Below, piece after piece: positions 23,638 to 32,255 of a DNA stretch of 55,872 nucleotides. The notes beneath the pieces are model-generated. The model worked only from the letters and a program-made list of their open reading frames with translations, did no database searches and had not been told where the DNA came from. Position numbers and translations under genes: made by a program. The DNA comes from Pseudomonadota bacterium (GTDB taxonomy: Bacteria; Desulfobacterota; Syntrophia; Syntrophales; UBA5619): assembly GCA_018827585.1 (NCBI GenBank), contig JAHJXP010000008.1, forward strand, positions 1 through 55,872, given 5' to 3'. Within the stretch, counting starts at the first letter, position 1. Every line of letters begins with the position of its first letter.

Positions 23638-24575
23638 GGCGCCGCGCCTTCGACCGCGGGCCGTGGTTCCGCGGGAAGCGGCCGGCGGGAAAAGAGATAG
23701 GCGGCGGTCAAGCCGGAAATGATGTGCCATATCCCCCACCAGGCGACCAGAATGGCCATGCCGCCGAGGCCGCCGAAGAAATTGAAAACCAAAACCAGCC
23801 CCAGCCCGGAATTCTGGATGCCGACCTCGATGGAGACCGCCCGGACATCCGCCTCCGCCAGGCGGAAAAGACGCCCGGACCAGTAGCCGATGTTCAAGGC
23901 CATGCCGTTATGGATCAGGACGGCGAAAAGGACCAGGCCCACATAGTTGAGGAAATGCTGCCAGTTGACCGCCAGGGCCGCGGCGACGATGCCGATGAAA
24001 AAGATCAGCGAGAATATCTTGAACGGGCGGCGGATCCTGTCGGCCAGTGCGGGGAAGGAGCGGGAGATCAGCAGTCCGACAATGAGCGGTATGCCCAGGA
24101 TCACAAAAACTGTGACGAAAACATCCAGCGGACTGAGGCTGACCTCTCTGAGGATGCTTGCCGTGTCCGGATTCAGACTGCCCCACAGCGACAGGTTCAA
24201 AGGCGTCATGACGATGGCGGCGACGGTGGAAACCGCCGTCATGCTCACCGAAATGGCGCAATTGCCGCGGGCCAGATAGGTGATGATGTTGGAGAGGTTC
24301 CCCCCCGGACAGGCCGCCACCAGAATCATGCCCAGCGAGATGGACGGGGGCAGTTGCATGATCAGGGTCAGCGCAAACGTGAAGGCCGGCAGGAGGACGA
24401 ACTGCGCCATAAGACCGATAAGCGGGGCCTTGGGGGCAACCAGGATGCGCCTGAAGTCGGCGAACTTCATCTCCAGCGCAACCCCCAGCATCATCAAGCC
24501 GATGGCCGCATTGATGACCAGCAAGCCCTGGGGACTGAAATTGAGCCGAACCTGATCGATCGCCGCGATGTCCAT
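23634..24575 (-). CDS. BASS-family (bile acid:sodium symporter-like) transporter
   Basis: 313 residues with 8-10 hydrophobic segments. The crossover motifs of the family are clear: LVAACPGGNLSNIITYLARG and VSIEVGIQNSGLGLVLVF. BASS transporters carry bile acids, pantoate, pyruvate or sulfonates with sodium in various organisms; the substrate cannot be told from sequence. It seems to have been co-transcribed with the SDR whose remnant follows. No regulator is adjacent. Confidence 0.85.
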   Translation of the reverse strand: MDIAAIDQVRLNFSPQGLLVINAAIGLMMLGVALEMKFADFRRILVAPKAPLIGLMAQFVLLPAFTFALTLIMQLPPSISLGMILVAACPGGNLSNIITYLARGNCAISVSMTAVSTVAAIVMTPLNLSLWGSLNPDTASILREVSLSPLDVFVTVFVILGIPLIVGLLISRSFPALADRIRRPFKIFSLIFFIGIVAAALAVNWQHFLNYVGLVLFAVLIHNGMALNIGYWSGRLFRLAEADVRAVSIEVGIQNSGLGLVLVFNFFGGLGGMAILVAWWGIWHIISGLTAAYLFSRRPLPAEPRPAVEGAAP

Positions 24576-24673
24576 GCCGGGGTCCCCCCTTTTCTATGGA
24601 GAATGACGGTTTCCGGTGATTTCCAGGGTCCCTGCATCCGTCCGGGAGCGCCGGGCGGGACAAGGCCCCGCTT

Positions 24674-25075
24674 TTATGAATCCCACCCTTTCATTTTCAC
24701 CGCCGCGTTCTCAACCGCGCTGAGGATCTCGTCCGGGGTAAACGGTTTGGGGATGAAGTCCGTCGCGCCGAGTTTCATGGCCTCGACGGCGGTATGGACG
24801 GTGGAGAAACCGGTGATGACGATGATCGCGGTTTCGGGGTGTTTGTTTTTGATTTTGACAATAAGTTCGATCCCCGGCAATCCCGGCATCTTGAGATCGG
24901 TGAGCACGATGTCGAAGGACTCAGTTTCAAGAAGGCGCAACGCCTCGTCGGCGGAAGAAACGGTTCTTACGTCGTATTTGATATCATACTTTGAACGCTT
25001 TTCCGTGAAAATGTCAACGCAGCTCCTCTGGACGACGATTTCATCATCGACTATCAGCAACTTTATCCGGTTCAT
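24674..25075 (-). CDS. stand-alone response-regulator receiver (CheY-like)
   Basis: 133 residues, receiver domain only. KLLIVDDEIVVQRSC holds the acidic pair; the phospho-acceptor is in DIVLTDLKMPGLPG; VITGFSTVHTAVEAMKLGATDFIPKPF carries the switch Thr and the conserved Lys. There is no DNA-binding or enzymatic output. It starts directly after the kinase stop (TAAATG) and is therefore the likely partner of that kinase. The C-terminal residues (AVENAAVKMKGWDS) are short. Confidence 0.92.
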   Translation of the reverse strand: MNRIKLLIVDDEIVVQRSCVDIFTEKRSKYDIKYDVRTVSSADEALRLLETESFDIVLTDLKMPGLPGIELIVKIKNKHPETAIIVITGFSTVHTAVEAMKLGATDFIPKPFTPDEILSAVENAAVKMKGWDS

Positions 25076-26782
25076 TTAGGTTTCTCCATGGGCGGGCAGC
25101 GAGATCGTGAAGGTCGAACCCTCGCCAAGTTTGCTCTGCACTTTGATATTTCCGTTATGACGTTTTATTATGCCGTGACAGATCGAAAGACCGAGCCCCG
25201 TGCCGACGCTCGGGTCTTTGGTCGTGAAGAAGGGATCAAAAAGGCGCTCGATGTTTTCCTGGGGTATCCCGTAGCCGGTGTCGGAAAACGAGACCTCGAC
25301 GAAGTGGCGGTCCTCGGCCACGGTGGATTTCACCACGTTTCTGCGGGATTCAATGGTCAGCACGCCCCTGCTGTTCATCGCGTCCGCGGCGTTGATCATG
25401 AGGTTCATGAACACCTGGTATATCTGGCCCCGGTCGATTTTGACCCTGGGCAGCGACGGGTCGAGACTTTTCACTATCGATATGTTGTGGAACGATTCCT
25501 GATTCCCCAGCAGACCGACCGCGCGTTCCACAACCTCGTTGATATGGGTCGGCACCTTCTCGGGGGCGGTCTGCCGCGAGAACTCGAGCAGCGCGGTGAT
25601 GATGTTGCGGCAGCGTTTCGTTTCCTCTACGATGGTTTCGAGCCAGGCCTTTTCCTTGGGGCTGTCGATCCTGTCGAGAAGAAGGGAGCTGTAGCTGAGC
25701 ACCGCGGTGAGCGGGTTGTTGATCTCGTGCGCGATCCCGGCGGAAAGTTTGCCGAGAGAGGCCAGTTTCACCGAACGCACGATTTTCAGGTGCGTCTCAT
25801 CGCTGATCCGGTCGTAAATTTCCGGAAAGGACGATCCCGATCCGTTCTGCTTTTTTTGGCCGGCCTGCCTTTTGCCGCCGTTTTCCACGGGTTCATCCTC
25901 TCTCCCGATCAATTCGGCGTCGTACATCAGAAGGTTCCCGTACTCGATCTCCCCGCGGAATTTTTCGATCATTTTATTAAAGGAACTGGACAGTTTGCCT
26001 AATTCATCGCCGGTAAAGACCGGGATTTTGACATCGAATTCCCCCCGGGAGACGGCCTTGAGGCCTTCGATCAGCGCATTGATCGGCCGCATCAGGATAA
26101 ACAGGATGATCGCCGCGAGCGCCGTTATTATCAGATAAAACACCATCATGTGCCGCCTGTTGGACGCGATCTTCTTATTGACGCTGTCGAGCGAGAGCGT
26201 TATGTCGAACACGCCGAGGACCTTCTGCGCGATCGGGTGCACCGTATGGCACCTAACAGAACAGCCCTCCTCATTGTAGATCGCATGGATCATGCTGATT
26301 ACCTTGCGGCTCCCGTCTTTGGCCGCGGTGATCCGGGTGCGGAGGTCCCTGGCGAGCGCTTCGCGCGGCTTATCCCCCGCGTGGCAGAGGGCGCATTGCC
26401 CCGCGGTCTTGGCGATGACGCGTCCTCTCTCGTCCGGCGCCGTGCTCTCCCGGACGACCCCTTTTTTATCGATCAGTTTTATCGCTTCTATCCCCTCTGT
26501 TTTCGCCGCGATATATGCGATGATTTCCTGTATTTTTTCCTTTCTGTTCTCCAGCATGGAGGTTCGCGTTGCGTATTCGATGGCCTGCGCGATATTGTCC
26601 GCCCCGGTGAGCACCTCGTCGATGAGCTGCTGCTCCTGAACCCGGACGGCGTAGTAGGCCGTGACGGCAGCGAACAGGATCAGCACGCCGCTGATGAAAG
26701 CGAACAGCTTGAAGCCGAGGCTCCGGTAGTAAGGTTTCAGCAGCCCCAGGCGACGCTTGAAGGATTCAAGTCTTTTCGACAC
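25076..26782 (-). CDS. membrane sensor histidine kinase with putative periplasmic haem c site
   Basis: 568 residues. TM1 at about 24-44 and TM2 at about 211-231 enclose a periplasmic domain with CALCH (C130, C133, H134) and CSVRCH (C174, C178, H179), haem c-type CxxCH and CxxxCH motifs. A HAMP segment follows (MRPINALIEGLKAVSRGEFD). The kinase core has the H-box LGKLSAGIAHEINNPL (H352), N-box NLMINAADAM, DTGYGIPQE and GTGLGLSI. It overlaps the end of fdhA by 17 bp and is followed without gap by a lone receiver. A redox, oxygen or NO sensor of the periplasm is the likely role; ligand is inferred. About 40 residues after HAMP are low complexity (GKRQAGQKKQNGSG). Confidence 0.9.
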   Translation of the reverse strand: MSKRLESFKRRLGLLKPYYRSLGFKLFAFISGVLILFAAVTAYYAVRVQEQQLIDEVLTGADNIAQAIEYATRTSMLENRKEKIQEIIAYIAAKTEGIEAIKLIDKKGVVRESTAPDERGRVIAKTAGQCALCHAGDKPREALARDLRTRITAAKDGSRKVISMIHAIYNEEGCSVRCHTVHPIAQKVLGVFDITLSLDSVNKKIASNRRHMMVFYLIITALAAIILFILMRPINALIEGLKAVSRGEFDVKIPVFTGDELGKLSSSFNKMIEKFRGEIEYGNLLMYDAELIGREDEPVENGGKRQAGQKKQNGSGSSFPEIYDRISDETHLKIVRSVKLASLGKLSAGIAHEINNPLTAVLSYSSLLLDRIDSPKEKAWLETIVEETKRCRNIITALLEFSRQTAPEKVPTHINEVVERAVGLLGNQESFHNISIVKSLDPSLPRVKIDRGQIYQVFMNLMINAADAMNSRGVLTIESRRNVVKSTVAEDRHFVEVSFSDTGYGIPQENIERLFDPFFTTKDPSVGTGLGLSICHGIIKRHNGNIKVQSKLGEGSTFTISLPAHGET

Positions 26783-29498
26783 GTACGGCGCACACCTTTA
26801 ATTCGGGTATTTTTGCGATCGGGTCAAGGGCGTCGTTGGTGAGCCGGTTGACCGGAGATTCGCTGAAGTGGAATGAGGTGAAGACGACGCCCGGAGGAAC
26901 GCGCTCCGTGATCCCGGCGCGGGTCGTGATGCTGCCGCGGCGCGAGAAAACCGCGACCCGGTCGCCGTCGGCAATGCCGATCCCGGTCGCGTCGGCGGGA
27001 TTCATTTCGAGGATCGCCTCCGGCGCGAGCGTGTTGAGACTCCGGCAGCGGCGCGTCATCGACCCGGTATGATAGTGATACTGCACCCTGCCGGTGGTGA
27101 GCACCAGCGGATATTCGGCGTCGGGCTGTTCCGCGGGGGGGAGGTGTTTGACCGGCGTCAGCAGGCCCTTGCCGCGCTTGAATCCCCCGGCGTGCAGAAA
27201 CGGCGTCCCCGGATGGTCGATATTCGGGCACGGCCATTGCAGTCCGCCTTCGCGTTCGATGCGGGCGTAACTGATCCCTGCATAAGATGGAACCACCCGC
27301 CTGATTTCGTTGAATATCTGCTCGGGAGACGAGTAGTCGAACCGAACGCCCATGAGCTGAGCGAGGCGCTGAATGATCCGCCAGTCCGGGAAGCTGTTCC
27401 CGACCGGCTCGATGGCGGCGCGCACGAGCTGCACGCGGCGCTCGGTGTTGGTGAAGGTGCCGTCTTTCTCCGCCCAGGAGGCGCCCGGCAGCACGACATG
27501 CGCCAGCCGCGCGGTCTCCGTCAAAAAGATGTCCTCTACGACGAGGAAGTCGAGTTTGCGCAGGGCCTCTTCCGCGTGGCCGGCGTTCGCATCGGAGATG
27601 ACGGGGTTTTCGCCCAGGATATACAGGCCCCGCACCTTGCCTTCATGGGCGGCCGGCATGATTTCGGTTGCGGTCAGCCCGGGTGTGTCCGGGAGCTTGT
27701 CGGCGCCCCAGGCGGCGGCGAACGTTTTCCTCGCCTCCGGATCCGCAACCGGCGCATAGCCGGGCAGCACGTTCGGCAGGGCGCCCATGTCGCAGGCGCC
27801 CTGGACGTTGTTCTGACCGCGCAGCGGATTGACGCCGGTCCCCCACCGGCCTACGTTGCCGGTGACCATCGCGAGGTTCGCAATGGCTTTGACATTGTCC
27901 GTTCCGGTGATGTGCTGGGTGATCCCCATGGCGTACAGGAAGGAGGCGCGGTCCGCGCGGCCGATCAGTTCGGCTGCTGCCCTGATTTCGGCGGCCGGGA
28001 TTCCGGTGATCTCCTCGACCCGTTCCGGCGGATAATTCTCAAGCTCGGCGGCAAGTTCCGCAAAGCCTTCGCACCTTTCCTCAATGAAATTTTTGTCGTG
28101 CAGGTTCTTCTTGACGATCCAGTGCAGCAAGCCGTTGAGCCACGCGATGTCGGTGCCCGGCCGCTGGCGCAGCCAGTAATTGGCCTGGTCGACGAGATCG
28201 ATTCGCCGCGGGTCGACGACGATCAGCTTGGCGGTGCCCCGCTCGACCGCCCGCTTGATGGAATGGGCTATGATCGGATGATTCTCGGTGGTGTTGGTCC
28301 CGGTTATGAGAATGACGTCGGCGTCCTCGATCTCGGCGATCGAGTTGGTCATCGCCCCGTTTCCGAACACGGTGGCCAGACCGGCCACGGTGGAGGAGTG
28401 TCAAAGCCGGGCGCAGTGGTCGACATTGTTCGTGCCGAAGACCTGCCTCGCCAGCCTCTGAAAAAGATAGTTTTCCTCATTCGTGCATCTGGCGCTGGAC
28501 AGAGCGGCAAGCGCTTGCGGGCCGTGGTTGTCGCGGATGCGGCGGAACTCGCGGGCCACCAGCGTCAGGGCGGTTGTCCAGGTCGTCTCCTCGAGTTCGC
28601 CGGCCGCGTTGCGGACCAGCGGCCGCGACAGCCTGTCGGGGCTGTGAATGAAGGTGTAGCCGAACCTGCCCTTGGAGCAGAGCCGGCCGCGATTCACTCC
28701 GACGTCGTCCCGCGTGGTCACGCCGACAACGCGGCCGCCCACGACATTGAGATCGAGCTGGCACCCCACGCCGCAGTAGGTGCAGGTGGTCTGCGTCTTT
28801 GTGGTTTCCCACGGCTTGCCCTTCGCGCTGCCCATCCGCTCCTCGATGGCGTTCACCGGGCAGATCCTCATGCACTCGCCGCAGGAAATGCAGCGCGATT
28901 GCGATTCGCGGTCGGCCATGACCGGTTCGACGACGGTGTGGGCGCCGGCGCCGTTCATGGTTATCGCGCCCAGTCCGCGAATCTCCGCACACACCTTCAC
29001 GCACCTGCCGCAGAGGATGCAGCGGCGCGGATGGTAGTCCAGTATCGGCGTGGAAAACGCCTTCCACGGGAATTCGACCGTCTTGAGGAGGTACTCGCTG
29101 AAATCGAACGTCGTGAGGTCGTACTCGTACGCCATGTCCTGAAGCCGGCAATCGCCGTTGAGAGGGCAGGGCGTGCAATTCAGCGGGTGATGGGCGAGGA
29201 TCATCTTGATCACTTCGCGCCGGAGATTGAACAGTCCCTCGGAGCGCGTTGTGATCGCCATGCCCGCGAGCGCCTGAGTGTTGCAGGCGGTGGCCGGTCT
29301 GTCGACGCCCGCGACGGAAACGAGGCAGACGCGGCACGAGCCGATAGGCGCGAGAGACGGGTGGTGGCAGAGGGTGGGTATCCGCGCCCCCGCTTTTTGC
29401 GCCGCGTCCAGTATTGTCGAGCCTTCCGGCACGCCGACGGGCGTCCCGTCTATTGTCACCGCAATGATTTTCTTCTCCGCCGCGGTCGTTGTCGTCAT
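26766..29498 (-). CDS. fdhA: selenocysteine-containing formate dehydrogenase catalytic subunit, NuoG-like N-terminus
   Basis: A 910-residue protein read through an in-frame UGA at 28401-28403 (residue 366) as selenocysteine: the context HCARL-U-HSSTVAGLA is the standard active site of Sec formate dehydrogenases. N-terminal cluster ligands, in order: [2Fe-2S] C44, C55, C58, C72; the His-Cys cluster H104, C108, C111, C117; two [4Fe-4S] sites C160-C170 and C203-C213; then the molybdopterin cluster C239, C242, C246, C274. The C-terminal part is a bis-MGD domain. This is the soluble NAD(P)/ferredoxin-linked type, taking formate to CO2. The start is ATG 29498 (GGAAG upstream), two bases after the flavoprotein gene. 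Confidence 0.95.
28371..28403 (-). promoter_or_regulatory. SECIS-like hairpin with the UGA selenocysteine codon
   Basis: Directly after UGA, 18 bases (CACTCCTCCACCGTGGCC) lead to GGTCT, then GGCCAC: a hairpin GTGGCC-GGTCT-GGCCAC. E. coli fdhF also has its GGUCU apical loop 18 bases after UGA. Stem and loop fit SelB recognition. The lower stem is less well paired by eye. Confidence 0.85.
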
Positions 29499-29500
29499 CT

Positions 29501-31465
29501 TCACTCTTCCGTCACGAACATGGCTATCCGGTAACAGCGGAGGCACCTTTCCGCCTCGCGGATTGCCTCTTTGGGCATGTAGCCGCCCTCGATTTCATCG
29601 AAGTCGCCCATGCGCTCCTCGACCGGTCTGGGCTCGAGGTGACGCCGCGGTTTATTGCCGACCCTGTTCACCGGCGATTGAGGCAGGTCCATCGCCTTGA
29701 GCATCCTGAAGATCCGTTCGCTCTCGGGCGGTCCCATCGTTTCGCCCCGCAGGTAAAGATCGATCGAATGCGCGGCGTGGATGCCATGGCCCATGGCGTC
29801 GATCAGCGCCTTGGGCCCCGTCACGCAATCGCCGCCGGAGAATATTCCCTCCCGGCTGCTCATGAGCGTGTTTTCATCCACCTCCACCGTGCCCCATTTC
29901 GTTGTTTTAATCGGCATATCGCCGCTGATGAGCGAAAGATCGGTTGCCTGTCCGATCGCCGGGATGACGATGTCGCAGGCAAACAGGAATTCGGAGCCCT
30001 TGACCTCGACCGGGCGCCGGCGGCCCGAGGCGTCCGGTTCCCCGAGTTCCATCCTGATGCACGTGATGCCCGTGACCTTTCCGTCGCTAACTTCCAGCCT
30101 GATTGGATGCGTGAGGAAATGGATTTCGACGCCTTCGAGTTTGGCGTCCCGGATCTCCTCGTTGTCGGCGGGCATTTCTTTTTCGGTCCGCCGGTAGACG
30201 ATGCTCACTTGGGGGTAGCCGAGCCGCCGGGCGCTGCGGGCGCAGTCCATCGCCACATTCCCGCCGCCGACGACGACCACGTGTTTCCCTTCGGGCGGCG
30301 TGAACTCGCCTCTCGGATGCAGGAGATTGAGGTCCCTGAGGAACGTCACGCCCGCGACAAGTCCGCTCGGCTTGGCCTCCTCGCCCTCCATCCCGATCAT
30401 CTTGCTGCCGTGGGCGCCGATGGCCATCAGGACAGCGTCGTATTCGGAGCGGAGCTGTTTGAGCGTGACGTCGCGCCCGATCCGGACGCCGTAATGGAAT
30501 TCCACCCCTTCGGCGGCGATCCGGTTCACTTCCGTATTGATGATCTCACGGGGCAGGCGGTAGTCGGGGATGCCGACCGCGCTCATTCCGCCCGGCTCCC
30601 GGAGTTCCTCGAACACCTTGACGCCGTAGCCTTTCCGCCTCAGGAAAAATGCTGCGGTCAGGCCGCACGGCCCGGCGCCGATGATCGCGATTTTCTTGTC
30701 CGAACTCAGCGGGGTCGGTTCAACCGACCGGAGCCGGGTCATCGCGTAGGAAAAGATCTGGTCGTTTACGAAGCGTTTGAGGTATTTGATGGAAATCGGT
30801 TCGTCCAGTTCCGCCCGGCGGCAGACGAACTCGCACGGCCTGACGCAGACGCGGCCGCAGATCCCCGCCAGCGGGTTCTTGCGTCCGATGATTGCGAGGC
30901 TTTCGAAGTAATTGCCGCTCCGGATCGCGTCGACATAGCTCGGGATGTCGAGATGCGCGGGGCAGGCCTCGATGCAGGGCGCGGTGGCGATCGAATGATA
31001 CGCCCCGCGCGGAACGGGCCGCCGTTCCCGGACGGCCTGCTCGAAGACCTCGGGCATGGTCTTCATGGCCTTCAGGAGCGCGCTCATGGAGGTGTGTCCG
31101 AGTTCGCACAGCGATGAATCCCGGATCACCAGCGCAAGTTTGCGGATCTCCTCAAGGTCCTGTTCCCGTCCGAAGCCGTCCGCTATCGAGCCGAGCTTGT
31201 CGGCCATTATCTTTGTGCCGATCCGGCACGGGGTGCAGTAGCCGCAGCTTTCTTCCTGCACTTTCTGGACGTACGCCCTGAACATGTCGACGACGGGCGC
31301 CTCGCGGTCGAAAATGAAAAAACCGTCCCAGCCGATAAAGGCCCGGAGACGATTGTCCTTCTCGAGTTCATCGAGACCGGGATACCCGTCCTCGATAAGG
31401 CGTTTCGGGGTGTTCCGATTGTCGATCAGGTCGTCCTGCCAGCAACCGATGATCACTTTAGCCAC
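29501..31465 (-). CDS. FdhB-like flavoprotein: NuoF-type 4Fe-4S domain fused to a GltD-like FAD/NAD(P) module
   Basis: 654 residues. Residues 1-60 are unassigned. The cluster motif ESCGYCTPCRIGT (C74, C77, C80) with C120 in SSLCELGHT is that of NuoF/HydB. From about 160 it resembles glutamate synthase small subunits: APCIEACPAHLDIPSYV, GRVCVRPCEFVCRR (clusters), IIGAGPCGLTAAFFLRRKG (FAD) and VVVGGGNVAMDCARSARRLG (NAD(P)). The FMN/NADH part of NuoF is missing. It most likely passes electrons between FdhA and NAD(P)H. No NuoE-like subunit is nearby. GTG start, AAGGGG upstream. The C-terminus has an extra ERCLRCYRIA motif, where only a C-x2-C pair remains. Confidence 0.85.
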   Translation of the reverse strand: MAKVIIGCWQDDLIDNRNTPKRLIEDGYPGLDELEKDNRLRAFIGWDGFFIFDREAPVVDMFRAYVQKVQEESCGYCTPCRIGTKIMADKLGSIADGFGREQDLEEIRKLALVIRDSSLCELGHTSMSALLKAMKTMPEVFEQAVRERRPVPRGAYHSIATAPCIEACPAHLDIPSYVDAIRSGNYFESLAIIGRKNPLAGICGRVCVRPCEFVCRRAELDEPISIKYLKRFVNDQIFSYAMTRLRSVEPTPLSSDKKIAIIGAGPCGLTAAFFLRRKGYGVKVFEELREPGGMSAVGIPDYRLPREIINTEVNRIAAEGVEFHYGVRIGRDVTLKQLRSEYDAVLMAIGAHGSKMIGMEGEEAKPSGLVAGVTFLRDLNLLHPRGEFTPPEGKHVVVVGGGNVAMDCARSARRLGYPQVSIVYRRTEKEMPADNEEIRDAKLEGVEIHFLTHPIRLEVSDGKVTGITCIRMELGEPDASGRRRPVEVKGSEFLFACDIVIPAIGQATDLSLISGDMPIKTTKWGTVEVDENTLMSSREGIFSGGDCVTGPKALIDAMGHGIHAAHSIDLYLRGETMGPPESERIFRMLKAMDLPQSPVNRVGNKPRRHLEPRPVEERMGDFDEIEGGYMPKEAIREAERCLRCYRIAMFVTEE

Positions 31466-31489
31466 GATCGAGACCCCTTGACAGCAAAA

Positions 31490-32116
31490 TCACCATATCT
31501 CTCTTTCAAGCCTTCTCACCATCGCCATCATCTGTTTTTCATTCAGCCGGCCGACGTTTTCCTCGATCCAGCGCACATCCCCGAGGGCTATGGCGCTCTT
31601 CGCTTCCGGGCTTATGTGGTAGTCTTTCAGGGCGTCTGCCCCTTCAACGTAGAGCCGGTCGAAGAAATCGGGATCATCGACCGTGCGGTCGAGAATCTGC
31701 AGGACGAGCGTTTCCCGCATCGCCTTCTTCGGGTTCTGTTTGCCGATGGCGTCGAAGACCGCATCCCGGAGTTCCTTGGGCGTGAACGGCTTGGGGATGT
31801 AGTCGTATGCCCCGAGCTTCATCACCTCGCGGGCCGTGTCCATGGACGGATATCCGGTGATGACGACCACGGTGAGGCCGGGATTGCTTTTCCGCAAGCG
31901 GCGTATCACCTCGACCCCGTTGAGTTCGGGCATCATGATGTCGGTGACGAACAGGTCCACGTCCCCGCCGCCTGCGATTGCGAAACATTCCTGCACGGAC
32001 GTCGTCGTCATTACCTCGAACCCCGTGCCGTCGAGGATGTCCCTGCACGTTCTGAGGATCACCTCCTCATCGTCCAGGACCAGGATCTTTTTTACCTTCT
32101 CTTCCATGGCGGTCAT
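31490..32116 (-). CDS. response regulator with a LigA-like helical C-terminal extension
   Basis: 208 residues. The receiver is standard: ILVLDDEEVILRTC, DLFVTDIMMPELNG (phospho-Asp), VVVITGYPSMDTAREVMKLGAYDYIPKPF. After residue ~125 there is no DNA-binding domain; instead a helical stretch with FFDRLYVEGADALKDYHISPEAKSAIALGDVRWIEENV, which reads like the small LigA-type fold (D-x-F...L....LS.EA..A...GD). First gene of the FDH operon, 24 bp before the flavoprotein. Starts at ATG 32116 or the ATG three codons later. Output may be protein-protein, not transcriptional. Confidence 0.8.
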   Translation of the reverse strand: MTAMEEKVKKILVLDDEEVILRTCRDILDGTGFEVMTTTSVQECFAIAGGGDVDLFVTDIMMPELNGVEVIRRLRKSNPGLTVVVITGYPSMDTAREVMKLGAYDYIPKPFTPKELRDAVFDAIGKQNPKKAMRETLVLQILDRTVDDPDFFDRLYVEGADALKDYHISPEAKSAIALGDVRWIEENVGRLNEKQMMAMVRRLEREIW

Positions 32117-32178
32117 TGCTCTTTCCCCTGTTTTCGAACAACATTTGATTGATGAGAAGTTGTTTTTTTTGCAGGGAA

Positions 32179-32207
32179 AAGATACGGATAACGATCCTGC
32201 ATGTCAA
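32179..32207 (-). promoter_or_regulatory. sigma-70-like promoter of the FDH operon
   Basis: On the minus strand TTGACA (32207-32202) and TATCTT (32184-32179) are 17 bp apart, about 63 bp before the response-regulator start. It lies only some 50 bp after the ModF-like gene's stop, so the FDH operon can be transcribed on its own. A run of eight A follows the -10 region. Confidence 0.8.
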
Positions 32208-32255
32208 GAAGTATCTGCACCAATTTACGGTAACGGATTTCCCGGGCGCCATCTC

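Noticed and set aside
28401..28403. UGA taken as a nonsense mutation splitting the formate dehydrogenase
   Set aside because: It sits exactly at the Sec position of the active site and is followed by a SECIS-like hairpin; both sides are intact and in the same frame.
27069..29534. 821-codon open frame opposite fdhA (also other long frames such as 31836-33827 and 36171-37337)
   Set aside because: They are antisense to clear genes, have no family motifs, and arise from codon bias in GC-rich DNA.
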